The notes below the pieces were generated by a model. It searched no databases. It saw only the letters and a list, made by a program, of their open reading frames with translations, and was not told where the DNA came from. A stretch of DNA of 64,000 nucleotides from Pseudolysobacter antarcticus. Lineage in GTDB: Bacteria > Pseudomonadota > Gammaproteobacteria > Xanthomonadales > Rhodanobacteraceae. A program made the position numbers and the translations under genes. The first letter of the stretch is position 1; each line of letters opens with the position of its first letter. Where the stretch lies: NCBI RefSeq assembly GCF_004168365.1, contig NZ_CP035704.1, forward strand, positions 1 through 64,000, written 5' to 3'. Shown piece by piece: positions 1-13,081 of this stretch.

Positions 1-94
1 CGCTGGCCGCACATGCGCGGTAGACTGCAGAATCCGCCTGCTTTAAACATCGCGCGCCTTCAGGCTTGCGTGACGCATACGAAATGGAACGAGC

Positions 95-1426
95 ATGATC
101 GAGTTGTGGCGGCGCTGTCTGGAGCGCCTGGAAGGCGAGCTTAGCGTCGAGGATTTGCACACGTATCTGCGGCCGCTGCAGGTCAGCGAAGACGGTGACG
201 GATTGCATCTGCTGGCGCCAAACGCATACACGCTGGAAACGGTACGTGCCGATTTTCTGCCCCGCATTCAAACCGTATTGGCGCATTTGAAAGGTGCGCC
301 GGTGCCGTTGCGTCTGGATGTGGGCGCTGTTTCGAGCCGGAAGGCAACGGTCAGGCCGATTTCCTTGTCGGCGGAAGCTCCGCTCAGGCATACGGCGAGC
401 GCGCCGGAACCCAGCCTCGATCGACATTACACCTTTGATAATTTCATCGAAGGCAAGACCAACCAGCTCGGCAAGGCTGCCGCGATGCAGGTGGCGCTGA
501 ATCCAGGCCGTGCTTACAACCCGCTGTTGTTGTACGGCGGCACGGGTCTGGGTAAAACCCACCTGATGCATGCGGCGGGCAATCTGATGCGCGCCAATAA
601 TCCGGCGATGCGTGTCACGTATCTGCGATCCGAACAGTTTGTCGGCGCGATGATCGATGCGCTGCGCACCAAGAACATGGATGATTTCAAGCGCCGCTGC
701 CGTTCGGTGGATGCGCTGCTGATCGACGATATTCAGTTTTTCGCCGGGAAAAACACCACCCAGGAGGAATTTTTCCACACCTTCAACGCGCTGTTCGAAG
801 GCAAGCAGCAAATTATCCTGACCTGCGATCGTTATCCGAAAGAGGTTGAAAATCTCGAACCGCGCCTGAAATCACGTCTCGGATGGGGTTTGAGCGTCGC
901 GATCGAACCACCGGATTTCGAGACCCGCGCTGCAATTTTGCTAAGCAAGGCGGCGGAAAAACATATCGATTTGCCGGAAGAGGTGGCCTTCCTTGTGGCG
1001 CGGCGCATGCGTTCGAATGTGCGCGATCTCGAAGGCGCGCTGAACACTCTGGCCGCGCGCGCGAATTTTCTCGGCAAACCGGTAACCGAAGAGTTTGCGC
1101 AGGAAACATTGCGCGACTTGCTTACAGTCCATGCGCAAGCGATTACTATCCCGAACATCCAGAAGATCGTCGGGGATTATTATCAGTTGCGGCTGAGTGA
1201 TTTGTTGTCGAAGAATCGCAGCCGTTCTCTGGCGCGGCCACGACAGATGGCAATGACCTTGGCGAAAGAGTTGACCGAGCACAGTCTGCCTGAAATCGGC
1301 GATGCGTTTGGCGGGCGCGACCACACCACGGTGTTGCATGCCTGCCGCACCATACGCGAGCTGTGCAAGACGGATGGGAAGTTGCGTCAGGACTGGGATA
1401 AATTACTGCGAACCCTGACCGGCTAA
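95..1426 (+). CDS. dnaA: chromosomal replication initiator protein DnaA
   Basis: DnaA binds 9-bp boxes at oriC as an ATP-driven oligomer, opens the duplex and loads the DnaB helicase. The 443-residue protein has an N-terminal helicase-interaction domain (about 1-75), a linker, an AAA+ domain with Walker A GGTGLGKT at 148-155 and Walker [10 protein letters not shown] near 208, and a C-terminal box-binding helix-turn-helix carrying GGRDHTTV from residue 406. Length is normal for the family. The ATG at 95 follows a purine-rich GGAACGAG. The gene is followed by a gap with DnaA boxes and then dnaN, the classic origin arrangement, so it is probably autoregulated through those boxes. Confidence 0.98.
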   Translation: MIELWRRCLERLEGELSVEDLHTYLRPLQVSEDGDGLHLLAPNAYTLETVRADFLPRIQTVLAHLKGAPVPLRLDVGAVSSRKATVRPISLSAEAPLRHTASAPEPSLDRHYTFDNFIEGKTNQLGKAAAMQVALNPGRAYNPLLLYGGTGLGKTHLMHAAGNLMRANNPAMRVTYLRSEQFVGAMIDALRTKNMDDFKRRCRSVDALLIDDIQFFAGKNTTQEEFFHTFNALFEGKQQIILTCDRYPKEVENLEPRLKSRLGWGLSVAIEPPDFETRAAILLSKAAEKHIDLPEEVAFLVARRMRSNVRDLEGALNTLAARANFLGKPVTEEFAQETLRDLLTVHAQAITIPNIQKIVGDYYQLRLSDLLSKNRSRSLARPRQMAMTLAKELTEHSLPEIGDAFGGRDHTTVLHACRTIRELCKTDGKLRQDWDKLLRTLTG

Positions 1427-1431
1427 GTGGC

Positions 1432-1440
1432 TGTGGATAA
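1432..1440 (-). promoter_or_regulatory. DnaA box 1
   Basis: TGTGGATAA on the plus strand is the reverse complement of the perfect consensus TTATCCACA. It starts 6 bases after the dnaA stop codon. Confidence 0.85.
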
Positions 1441-1466
1441 GGTGGGGATAGCTGGTTGGTGAAAAG

Positions 1467-1475
1467 TTATCCACA
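1467..1475 (+). promoter_or_regulatory. DnaA box 2
   Basis: TTATCCACA is a perfect consensus box, opposite in orientation to box 1 and 26 bases from it. Confidence 0.87.
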
Positions 1476-1563
1476 ATCCACCCACAGCCGGGGCAGATAG
1501 ATGTACAGCGCGAAAATCTTTCTCAAGATACTGAAAAATATAGCGAAATAGTTTATTTTTTTG

Positions 1564-1572
1564 TTATGCACA
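1564..1572 (+). promoter_or_regulatory. DnaA box 3
   Basis: TTATGCACA fits TTATNCACA. It lies directly after the T-rich end of the AT-rich tract, a usual position for a box that guides DnaA onto the unwound strand. Confidence 0.75.
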
Positions 1573-1641
1573 GGCACTACAGCTACTACTTATACCTATT
1601 ATCAAGATCTTTATTAGTCACTAACCGGGAAATACTGCGCC

Positions 1642-2742
1642 ATGCGATTCAGCATTCAACGCGAGGTTTTACTCAAGCCCCTGCAACAGGTTGTTGGCGT
1701 GGTCGAACGTCGACAAACGCTGCCTGTGCTGGCCAATCTGCTTGTCAACGTGAGTGCTGACCGCGTGTCGTTCACCGGAACCGATCTTGAGGTCGAGATG
1801 GTAGCGAGCACCGAGGCGCAGGATCTTGAATCGGGAGAAATCACGATACCAGCGCGCAAGCTGTTCGATATTTGCCGCGCGCTGCCTGACGGCTGCAAGG
1901 TCGATATCAAACAGTCTGGCGATCGTGTGACGGTCAGCGCCGGTCGAAGCAAGTTCACTTTGGCTACTCTTCCGGCCAGCGAATTTCCGGTCATCGAAAA
2001 CATCGAATTGGTCGAACGCGTCACGTTGCCCGAAGCAACGCTCAAAGAGCTGATGGATCGAACCAGCTTTGCAATGGCGCAGCAGGATGTTCGTTATTAC
2101 CTAAACGGTTTGCTGCTGGATTTGCGCGATAAGGTGCTGCGTTGTGTTGCCACGGACGGGCACCGTTTGGCGCTGGCGGAGACGACGCTGGATGAGAGCG
2201 TCACCACTCGCCGCCAAATCATCATCCCGCGCAAAGGTGTCCTAGAGCTGCAAGGATTGTTCGAGACGGGCGACGGCACGGTCGAGCTCGAGTTCGGACG
2301 CAATCACTTGCGCGTGCATCGCGGTGGCGTGACCTTCACTTCAAAGCTGATTGACGGCCGTTTCCCGGACTACGAGGCAGTAATCCCGATCGGTGCCGAC
2401 AAGGAAGTTCGCGTCGGGCGTGAAGAGTTGCGCTCGGCGCTGCAACGCGCGGCGATCTTGTCGAATGAAAAATATCGTGGCGTGAAACTTGAAGTGAATC
2501 CGAATCGTTTGCGCATCGTCGCGCATAACCCGGAGCAGGAGGAAGCGGTCGAAGACCTTGAAGCGCGCACGGGAGTTTCTGATCTTAGCGTCGGCTTCAA
2601 TGTGAATTACCTGCAGGACGCGCTTAGTGCGCTGCGCGGCGATGAGGTCCTGATTTGTTTGCGTGATGGAAATTCGAGCTGCCTGATGCGTGCGACTGAC
2701 TCCGATCAGTCGCGTCATGTAGTCATGCCCCTGCGTCTCTAG
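1642..2742 (+). CDS. dnaN: DNA polymerase III beta subunit (sliding clamp)
   Basis: The ring-shaped clamp tethers DNA polymerase III and other enzymes to DNA. At 366 residues it has the exact length expected of the family, with three similar clamp domains and no insertions. It begins MRFSIQREVLLKPLQQV, typical of gammaproteobacterial clamps, and ends VVMPLRL, which matches the conserved C-terminal VMPMRL that lines the partner-binding pocket. It lies between oriC and recF on the same strand and is probably co-transcribed with its neighbours. Confidence 0.98.
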   Translation: MRFSIQREVLLKPLQQVVGVVERRQTLPVLANLLVNVSADRVSFTGTDLEVEMVASTEAQDLESGEITIPARKLFDICRALPDGCKVDIKQSGDRVTVSAGRSKFTLATLPASEFPVIENIELVERVTLPEATLKELMDRTSFAMAQQDVRYYLNGLLLDLRDKVLRCVATDGHRLALAETTLDESVTTRRQIIIPRKGVLELQGLFETGDGTVELEFGRNHLRVHRGGVTFTSKLIDGRFPDYEAVIPIGADKEVRVGREELRSALQRAAILSNEKYRGVKLEVNPNRLRIVAHNPEQEEAVEDLEARTGVSDLSVGFNVNYLQDALSALRGDEVLICLRDGNSSCLMRATDSDQSRHVVMPLRL

Positions 2743-2768
2743 TTCTCCGCTGTTTTGTTCGTTTCAAC

Positions 2769-2809
2769 CGAAGCCCGCGTGCGCTTGTTATTTTGTGCCG
2801 CGGGCTTCG
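2769..2809 (+). terminator. hairpin between dnaN and recF
   Basis: CGAAGCCCGCG at 2769-2779 pairs perfectly with CGCGGGCTTCG at 2799-2809, an 11-bp stem with a 19-base loop. No T tract follows directly, so it could be an attenuator or a folded leader that limits recF expression rather than a strong terminator. Confidence 0.5.
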
Positions 2810-2827
2810 CTGTTTGCGGAGTTTGTT

Positions 2828-6456
<3,629 letters not shown>

Positions 6457-6588
6457 CAGATTGTCGGCAATGTTGACGGCTAGCCACCAGAAAATTTGGT
6501 AAAGCATTGTTTTAACGCACTTTATCCGTGATATGGCGGGCGCGAACATTTTTTGACGCGGTCTGATTAACGCGCCCATTCCGCTTGC

Positions 6589-6621
6589 AACAAATATACT
6601 TTGATTAAAAGTATATTTGTT
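6589..6621. repeat. perfect AT-rich inverted repeat between gyrB and the TPR gene
   Basis: AACAAATATACTTT at 6589-6602 and AAAGTATATTTGTT at 6608-6621 form a perfect 14-bp stem with loop GATTA. It lies 133 bases after gyrB and 122 before the next ATG. The AT-rich stem lacks the GC core of an intrinsic terminator, so an operator or transcript-processing hairpin is as likely. Confidence 0.55.
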
Positions 6622-6742
6622 AGCATCGCTGAAATTGCGGCGCATGCCCTTGGAATTATCTCGCCAGGGCGCTACTCTCGGCACATCAAGTAATGCCGCG
6701 TCATGGCAACCAGAATTGTTACGTTTGGGAGAATTACTCATC

Positions 6743-8071
6743 ATGCAAACGCAAAAATTGTCGCTCAAAAAATGGTGTACCGCAGTGGCCTTCGGACTCG
6801 CCATCACCAGCATCGGATTTATCCCGGTCTATGCGGCGAGCTATGCCAGCCCTGACGGATCGTCGTCAAAGAAAAAAGACGAGAAAAACGAATACCCGAA
6901 CGCGACCCGCCGCGATCCGAAAAACGATCTGTCCGAGAAAGGCAGCAAGGATCTGAACAAGGCGTTTGATCTGCTCGACAAGAACCAGTTCGACGCAGCG
7001 CAGGAACTGCTTGCCAAGGTGGCGTCCGACTCGCACTCCGGCAAATACGGGCAGGCCAAGGCCTTGCAGGGCGAAGCGCAGATCAAGCAGGAAAAAGACG
7101 ACTACGACGGCGCGATCCAGCTGATTCAGCAGGCGATCGCGATCGATGCGCTACCCAACCGCGAACAATTTGCGGCGATGTACCAGATCGCGCAGTTGCA
7201 AATGCAGCAGGAAAAATACCAGGACGCACTGACGTCGCTGGATGCCTGGCAAAAAGCCACGTTGACCGAAAAAGCCGAAGTGTATGCACTGCGTGGCAAC
7301 TCCTACTATCGTCTCGAAAAATATCCGGAAGCGATCGAAGCACTGAACAAGGCGATTTCGCTCGCACCGGACAAGCCGAACGATTCGTGGACCGAAATTC
7401 TCATGGCGAGTTATTTCGAGACCAAGCAATTCGACGAGGCCGGCAAGATTGCGCAAGCGCAACTGGCGAAAGATCCAAACAACCTGAAACTGATCCAGCG
7501 CCTCGCCGCCGTTTACATCAATGCGAAGCAGGATCAAAAAGCGCTGGATCTGCTCGCTGCTGCCAAGACCAAGGGCCTGATCACCACCGAGGACGACTAC
7601 AAGCATCTGGCGCAGCTCTACGCCAATGCCGACAAACCCAAGGACGGTGCTCCGGTGCTGGAAGAGGGGCTCAGCAAAGGCATCGTCAAGCCGACCTACG
7701 ACAATTACAAGCTGCTCGGCGACATGTACGCCCAGAGTGAGGATGATACCCACGCTCTGGCTGCGTATGCCAAAGCCTCGCCGCTCGCCAAAGACGGCAA
7801 CGTCGATTACCAGCGCGGTTATATCCTGTTCTACTCGGATCACAGCAAGGAAGCCAAGGAGGCGTTCTCGCAGGCCATCAGCAAGGGTGGTTTGCGCCAG
7901 CAAGGCGAGGCCTATCTGCTGCGCGGTGATGCCGAGAATGACCTGGGTGAGAGTGCTGCGGCGATTGCCGACTACGAAAAAGCGACGGGATTTCCGAGCT
8001 CCAAGCCGATGGCTGACCAACGCCTGAAAGCATTGCGTGGCGGCGTCAAGATTCAGAAAAAGAAAAAGTGA
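6743..8071 (+). CDS. secreted tetratricopeptide-repeat protein
   Basis: The 442-residue protein starts with a lysine-containing n-region, a hydrophobic stretch and the cleavage-type sequence VYAASYA near residue 30, so it is probably exported. A charged low-complexity segment (about 35-65) leads into successive TPR-like helical pairs to the end, for example FDLLDKNQFDAAQELL and YPEAIEALNKAISLAPDK, finishing in a KKKK tail. TPRs mediate protein-protein contacts. The ATG at 6743 follows GGGAGAA. Its place ahead of the TonB operon suggests an envelope role, perhaps with TonB-dependent transport, but the partner is unknown. Confidence 0.85.
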   Translation: MQTQKLSLKKWCTAVAFGLAITSIGFIPVYAASYASPDGSSSKKKDEKNEYPNATRRDPKNDLSEKGSKDLNKAFDLLDKNQFDAAQELLAKVASDSHSGKYGQAKALQGEAQIKQEKDDYDGAIQLIQQAIAIDALPNREQFAAMYQIAQLQMQQEKYQDALTSLDAWQKATLTEKAEVYALRGNSYYRLEKYPEAIEALNKAISLAPDKPNDSWTEILMASYFETKQFDEAGKIAQAQLAKDPNNLKLIQRLAAVYINAKQDQKALDLLAAAKTKGLITTEDDYKHLAQLYANADKPKDGAPVLEEGLSKGIVKPTYDNYKLLGDMYAQSEDDTHALAAYAKASPLAKDGNVDYQRGYILFYSDHSKEAKEAFSQAISKGGLRQQGEAYLLRGDAENDLGESAAAIADYEKATGFPSSKPMADQRLKALRGGVKIQKKKK

Positions 8072-8129
8072 TCTGAAACGTTCTGCAGTTTTGCGTGCTA
8101 CCTGAGTAACAAAAACCGGGCTTTTACAC

Positions 8130-8158
8130 GGTGTTCGAGATTATTTTCCGCGAACACC
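8130..8158 (+). terminator. weak hairpin after the TPR gene
   Basis: GGTGTTCG at 8130-8137 pairs with CGAACACC at 8151-8158 (8 bp, 13-base loop), followed by TTGT only. It is a possible terminator separating the TPR gene from tonB; strength is doubtful. Confidence 0.35.
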
Positions 8159-8292
8159 TTGTCTAGCGCGTTAAAGGTAGTGTACCGTCCACGGCTCCGC
8201 CGAAAGGCCATGACGTATTTGGATGTCTAAACATCCACAACGTTATGCATGCGTCGCGGGCTTCTTAAACAATCTAGCGTTGGTTCAAGTTG

Positions 8293-8952
<660 letters not shown>

Positions 8953-8960
8953 GTACGTAT

Positions 8961-9761
8961 ATGCAACAAGATGCAGCTTCGAATCCCGCCGTTCAGCCCG
9001 GCACCGTTCCACATGCAGCTGGCGCCTTGGGTGGCAATGATGCCCAGGCCCTGTCGCAGATGGGTTTTGACCACCTGATCCACAACTTCGATCCGCTTGG
9101 ACTCGTGGTATTCGTGGTACTGGTGATCATGTCGGTACTGTCGATCTATTTCATCGTTGCCAACTTCCTGCGCAACCTGATGATCCGTGCCCGCGCCGAC
9201 AAGGTTCGCAGTACGTTCTGGGAGACCGGTTCCACCCAGGACGCAGTGAACTTCCTAGAACAGCAGCCGAAGGCCGAGCCGTTCTCGAAGATCGCTCTGG
9301 ATTGCGCACTCGCCGCTGCTCATCACCAGCGCAACGAAGGCAGCCGTCTGGTCGAGGCCCTGAATCGCAGTGAGTTCATTGATCGTGCGCTGCGCCAGGC
9401 AGTCGCTCGTGAGAGTGCTCGCCTCGAAGGCGGTCTGTCGGTACTGGCGACCGTGGGTTCGACCGCACCGTTCGTTGGTCTGCTCGGCACGGTCTGGGGC
9501 ATTTACCACGCACTGCTGAAAATCGGCGCTTCCGGTCAGGCATCGATCGACGCAGTCGCCGGTCCGGTTGGTGAAGCATTGATCATGACCGCGGTCGGTC
9601 TGGGCGTCGCGATTCCCGCCGTGCTTGGTTACAACTTCTTTGTTCGTGCGAATCGCGTCACGCTGTCGCAGTTCGACGAGTTCGCGCATGACCTGCACGA
9701 TTTCTACGCTACCGGTTCACGCGTAGACACCGCTGCAGTGGTTGTTCCGACGAGGAAATAA
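8961..9761 (+). CDS. exbB: MotA/TolQ/ExbB proton channel family protein
   Basis: ExbB forms the pentameric inner-membrane scaffold of the TonB motor. The 266-residue protein has a soluble N-terminus, a first membrane span near 48-72, a long cytoplasmic loop, and two further spans (about 160-185 and 205-228) in the conserved MotA/TolQ/ExbB block with APFVGLLGTVWGIYHAL and GPVGEALIMTAVGLGVAIPAV. It lies 8 bases after tonB and 3 bases before exbD. Confidence 0.95.
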   Translation: MQQDAASNPAVQPGTVPHAAGALGGNDAQALSQMGFDHLIHNFDPLGLVVFVVLVIMSVLSIYFIVANFLRNLMIRARADKVRSTFWETGSTQDAVNFLEQQPKAEPFSKIALDCALAAAHHQRNEGSRLVEALNRSEFIDRALRQAVARESARLEGGLSVLATVGSTAPFVGLLGTVWGIYHALLKIGASGQASIDAVAGPVGEALIMTAVGLGVAIPAVLGYNFFVRANRVTLSQFDEFAHDLHDFYATGSRVDTAAVVVPTRK

Positions 9762-9764
9762 GTC

Positions 9765-10172
9765 ATGGCATTCAGTTCTGGCGGTGGCAGCGGCCCAATG
9801 GCCGATATGAACGTCACGCCCTTGGTGGACGTGATGTTGGTGCTGTTGATCATTTTCATGATCACGGCACCGGTCATGACGCACAAGATCAGTATTGATC
9901 TGCCGCAGCCTTCGCCAAATGTTATTGAACCGCCGAAGCCGATCGACCCGATCAATCTGATGATCCGCGAGACCGGTGGTATGGAATGGAATAACAATCC
10001 GATCACGTTGCCGGAGTTGCAGGCGCAGCTCGCTGTGCTCGGCGTCAAGGCAGAAGCCGATCAGCCGGAACTGCGTATCAAGGCTGCCGACACTACCGAA
10101 TACGACAAGATCGCCTCCGTGATGGGTGAAGCCAAGCGTGTCGGTGTGAAGAAAATCGGCTTCGAGAAGTAA
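9765..10172 (+). CDS. exbD: biopolymer transporter ExbD (first copy)
   Basis: ExbD couples proton flow to TonB movement. The 135-residue protein has a short cytoplasmic start, one membrane span in VTPLVDVMLVLLIIFMITAP (about 21-40) that contains the essential aspartate, and a periplasmic domain. It is followed 11 bases later by a second ExbD paralogue. Paired exbD genes after exbB are familiar in xanthomonads, where the second copy has been linked to specialised functions; whether the two subunits mix here cannot be told from sequence. Confidence 0.93.
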   Translation: MAFSSGGGSGPMADMNVTPLVDVMLVLLIIFMITAPVMTHKISIDLPQPSPNVIEPPKPIDPINLMIRETGGMEWNNNPITLPELQAQLAVLGVKAEADQPELRIKAADTTEYDKIASVMGEAKRVGVKKIGFEK

Positions 10173-10183
10173 GGAACAAAACA

Positions 10184-10600
10184 ATGGCTTTCAGTAGTGG
10201 TGGTAGCGGCGGTGTCATGGCGGAAATCAACGTCACGCCGCTCGTGGACGTGATGCTGGTGTTGTTGATCATTTTCATGATTACGGCGCCGCTGGCCGCG
10301 CACAAGATTCGTGTCGATCTGCCGAAAGCGGATCCGGGCATCGAGTCGGGCGTGAAAATCCCGCCGATCGATCTCGCCGTCAACAAGAACGGTGAGTTGT
10401 TTCTGGATGATGGTCCGGTTACCGATGCGCAGTTCAAGGCGCGCATGGCCGTATTTGCGCAGCAGTTGCCGCAGCCGGAGCTGGAGATTCGCGCGGAAAA
10501 AACCACGCAATACTCGACCATCTGGTCGATCATGTCGACGGCAAAAGCTGCCGGCATGGTGCATGTGGGATTTGTCACTACCGGCAAGGCTGCCGAGTAG
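10184..10600 (+). CDS. exbD2: biopolymer transporter ExbD (second copy)
   Basis: This is a paralogue of the preceding ExbD: 138 residues, the same glycine-rich start FSSGGSGG, and the membrane span VTPLVDVMLVLLIIFMITAP with its conserved aspartate. The periplasmic half differs substantially (KADPGIESGVKIPPID), so it is an old duplication rather than a recent copy. It closes the tonB-exbB-exbD-exbD operon and faces pdxJ, with a hairpin between them. Confidence 0.92.
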   Translation: MAFSSGGSGGVMAEINVTPLVDVMLVLLIIFMITAPLAAHKIRVDLPKADPGIESGVKIPPIDLAVNKNGELFLDDGPVTDAQFKARMAVFAQQLPQPELEIRAEKTTQYSTIWSIMSTAKAAGMVHVGFVTTGKAAE

Positions 10601-10626
10601 GGATTCCGGCGTATTCGTAAAATCTG

Positions 10627-10649
10627 CGGTCAGCATCAGTTGCTGACCG
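10627..10649. terminator. hairpin between convergent exbD2 and pdxJ
   Basis: CGGTCAGC (10627-10634) and GCTGACCG (10642-10649) form an 8-bp perfect stem with a 7-base loop in the gap between convergent genes. A T run is lacking, so termination may be partial. Confidence 0.5.
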
Positions 10650-10715
10650 TTAGTCTGGGAATATTCCGGCGGATTCAGGCAACGCCCTGCGATCCGCAAT
10701 ATTCAGACTGCTCTG

Positions 10716-11459
10716 TCAATCGCGCAAAATCTGCAGATAAGCCTGCACGGTTGCCGCCAGCCCCGCATACAGCGCCTCGCCAATCAGCGCGTGGCCGATT
10801 GATACTTCATCGAGAAACGGGATCGCCTGCTTTAGTGTGAGTAGATTGTTCTGGTTCAAATCGTGGCCGGCGTTGATACCCAATCCAGCGTCATGTGCAT
10901 CGTTCGCCGTCACGACACAAGCCGCCAATGCCGCCGCATGATCGCCCAGCGCAAACGCCTGCGCATAAGGCCCGGTATAAATCTCGATTCGTTCGGCGCC
11001 GAGGTCGGCGACACGCGCAATATCCGGCGATCCCGCATCCATGAACAGACTGACCCGACAGCCATAACTCTGCAGCTCCGCAATCAGCGGTCGCAAACGC
11101 TCTCCATCACGACGCAGATCAAAACCGTGATCGGAAGTCAGCTGAGCATCGCCATCTGGCACCAGCGTACATTGCGTCGGCCGTGTGGCACGAACCAACG
11201 CCAGCAGGCCCGGATAGGTGCCTTGCGCTGGCGCGAACGGATTGCCTTCGATATTGAGCTCGGTGCCGGCCAACAATGGCAATAAGGCAAAAACATCCTC
11301 GGCACGAATGTGTCGCTGATCGGGACGCGGATGCACGGTAATGCCGGCGCAGCCTGCAGCGATACACGCGCGCGCGGCTGTGGCTACATCCGGTTCGTTG
11401 CCGCCGCGGGAATTGCGCAGCACGGCAATCTTGTTGATATTGACGCTTAACGAGGTCAT
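10716..11459 (-). CDS. pdxJ: pyridoxine 5'-phosphate synthase
   Basis: PdxJ condenses 3-amino-2-oxopropyl phosphate with 1-deoxy-D-xylulose 5-phosphate to make pyridoxine 5'-phosphate, the last ring-forming step of de novo vitamin B6 synthesis. The 247-residue TIM barrel starts [17 protein letters not shown], and has [13 protein letters not shown] and the phosphate-binding end [20 protein letters not shown], all typical. Length matches E. coli PdxJ (243). It is convergent with the exb operon and has no obvious partner here. Confidence 0.96.
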   Translation of the reverse strand: MTSLSVNINKIAVLRNSRGGNEPDVATAARACIAAGCAGITVHPRPDQRHIRAEDVFALLPLLAGTELNIEGNPFAPAQGTYPGLLALVRATRPTQCTLVPDGDAQLTSDHGFDLRRDGERLRPLIAELQSYGCRVSLFMDAGSPDIARVADLGAERIEIYTGPYAQAFALGDHAAALAACVVTANDAHDAGLGINAGHDLNQNNLLTLKQAIPFLDEVSIGHALIGEALYAGLAATVQAYLQILRD

Positions 11460-11587
11460 GCGCGGTCCGACGAAAGAATGAATCGCTGGCTCGGAAAAAA
11501 GAGCCGTACGATCCTGCGATTATAACGTCGCTATGGCTGTTGGCAGCTAATTCTCGGCACGCGATTCACACTTTGAAAGTTGCCTTT

Positions 11588-12565
11588 CTAATTACAAGTC
11601 TCAGCATTTTGCTTCCACATCACCGGCTCCCAATAGGCCTTCGGATCGGTACGTTTGTCCGGGATCAGGCGCGCCGCGATCAGATAAGTAGTATTGGCCG
11701 CGACATCGACGCTCAGCTTTTGATAACGGCGATTCGAGGTGCGTGCGATATCGTTGAACGGTAAGTAGCGACTCTCGATCGCCTCGGCAACTTCCACGGA
11801 ATGCTGGCCAGCCGGAACCTGAAACGCATCCTGACCTTGCGGCCCCGGCAGTTTGCCGTCAATGCTGATGATCACGGCGCGGTGCAGGTTCTGCTGGCGC
11901 GGGGCGACATCGAATTGGCTGATGCGGCCGCAGCCGCCAGTTGCTTCGGTCGCGCCACCGGCGCTCGCCGTCAACAGCGCCGCGGCACCAAGTTGCAGGC
12001 GCATCGCCGGCAGATACAAGGCATGCACGGGCGCATTCAGCGCGAGCGATTTGCCATCGCGCCGCACGGCCAGTTGCAACGGCTCGCCGTCCTTGAGTTG
12101 ATCCACAGAATTTTTGAGCACACCGGGCGCAAGTGGCCGTTGTTCAGCATCGACACCCAGATTCTGCAGTGAACGCGAATTGACCGCAGTAACCAGGTCG
12201 CCGGTGCGCACACCCATGCGTTCGGCACTGCCGCCCGGCGTGATACCAAGCACATGCACGCCGTCGGCCGTGGCTTTGCTCGAATCGATTAGCAGGCCAA
12301 GATTATTGCTGCGTTGGGCGGGTTCGCTTACATCCAGCGCAAGCCGTTCGGGCGAGTTGCCCAAGGCGCCCGCTTCAGCCAGCCGCAGCAAAGTGCGGTG
12401 CATCTCTTCGTGCAAGGCGCGTTCGGCATTCGGCGGCGCTTGCGCCGAAATCGCGTTCAATGCTGGCGCATCTGTCGCAGCGGTATCCGTTGTGGCGAAA
12501 GCCACACCGCTCTGGCATATCGCCAAAACAAGTGTGGTACGCAATAACAGTCGATTTGTCTTCAT
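11588..12565 (-). CDS. secreted PDZ-domain protein
   Basis: The 325-residue protein has a signal peptide (about 1-25, ending GVAFA) and a PDZ-like domain (about 85-190) with LGLLIDSS, GITPGGSAERMGVRTGDLV and a carboxylate-binding-type loop. The C-terminal half contains a PEGA-like segment (AVIISIDGKLPGPQG followed by VPAGQHSVEVAE). No protease triad is visible. The ATG at 12565 has GGAG 8 bases upstream; a GTG one codon earlier is less well placed. It lies just downstream of the sigma/anti-sigma pair and may belong to the same stress-response transcript; that role is inferred. Confidence 0.8.
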   Translation of the reverse strand: MKTNRLLLRTTLVLAICQSGVAFATTDTAATDAPALNAISAQAPPNAERALHEEMHRTLLRLAEAGALGNSPERLALDVSEPAQRSNNLGLLIDSSKATADGVHVLGITPGGSAERMGVRTGDLVTAVNSRSLQNLGVDAEQRPLAPGVLKNSVDQLKDGEPLQLAVRRDGKSLALNAPVHALYLPAMRLQLGAAALLTASAGGATEATGGCGRISQFDVAPRQQNLHRAVIISIDGKLPGPQGQDAFQVPAGQHSVEVAEAIESRYLPFNDIARTSNRRYQKLSVDVAANTTYLIAARLIPDKRTDPKAYWEPVMWKQNAETCN

Positions 12566-12592
12566 CACCGTATCTCCATCAATTCGGATCGA

Positions 12593-13081
12593 TCAGATCC
12601 GGGTCACCACTTGCTGCTGACTACGAACAGTCAGCAGCGTATTCAGCAGCGCGTAACGGCGCTGCCACAACGACATGAGTTCTGCATTGCCGGCCGCATG
12701 GTCGTAAGCAGCCTGCAAACAGTGATCGAGCGCCTCCAGATCGGCCTGCTCAGGCAGCAGCGACGCGGCCTGACCCATCTGTGCGTTATCCAGATCCTGC
12801 AAGCGCAATTCGAGTTGTTGCGCCATCGACTTCCAGTCGACCGACTGTGCAGCGTTCGGCGTGCGATCAATGAAGCGCGGCAGCAGTACCATCGCGATCA
12901 GTAAACACGCCGCCGCGGCCAGACTTGCGAACCAGCGTCGGCGCCGGCGTTGTTGCAATTGCAGTGCGTGCGCGGCGACGATGCGCGGCCACAGCGCCGC
13001 AGGCGGATCGACGTCCGCACCACTGAGCAACTTGCGCAGTCGCGGGCTCGAAGTAACGAGTTGAGTAGTCGAATCAGACAT
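12593..13081 (-). CDS. probable anti-sigma factor (single-span membrane protein)
   Basis: The protein is 162 residues from the ATG at 13081. A cytoplasmic N-terminal half of about 50 residues contains SSPRLRKLLSGADVDPPAALW, an arginine-rich stretch (QQRRRRRW) precedes one membrane span (SLAAAACLLIAMVLL), and a periplasmic domain of about 85 residues follows. No zinc-binding HxxxCxxC was seen. The start overlaps the end of the ECF sigma gene in ATGTCTGA, an 8-base overlap typical of translationally coupled sigma/anti-sigma pairs. The function is inferred from topology and neighbourhood. Confidence 0.65.
   Translation of the reverse strand: MSDSTTQLVTSSPRLRKLLSGADVDPPAALWPRIVAAHALQLQQRRRRRWFASLAAAACLLIAMVLLPRFIDRTPNAAQSVDWKSMAQQLELRLQDLDNAQMGQAASLLPEQADLEALDHCLQAAYDHAAGNAELMSLWQRRYALLNTLLTVRSQQQVVTRI

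Larger units (their letters stand above)
1427..1641. other. oriC: probable chromosomal replication origin (oriC)
   Basis: The 215-base gap between dnaA and dnaN holds three perfect TTATNCACA DnaA boxes: 1432-1440 (minus strand), 1467-1475 (plus) and 1564-1572 (plus, G variant). An A/T-rich stretch at about 1526-1568 between the second and third boxes could serve as the DNA unwinding element. A dnaA-dnaN gap with clustered boxes and an adjacent AT tract is the standard signature of a bacterial origin. The same DNA must also hold the dnaN promoter. Unwinding and replication start here are inferred. Confidence 0.8.

Noticed and set aside
2795-2827. Longer recF start at GTG 2795
   Set aside because: It lies in the loop of the dnaN-recF hairpin, and the added residues do not fit RecF's usual N-terminus, whereas GTG 2828 has a ribosome site.
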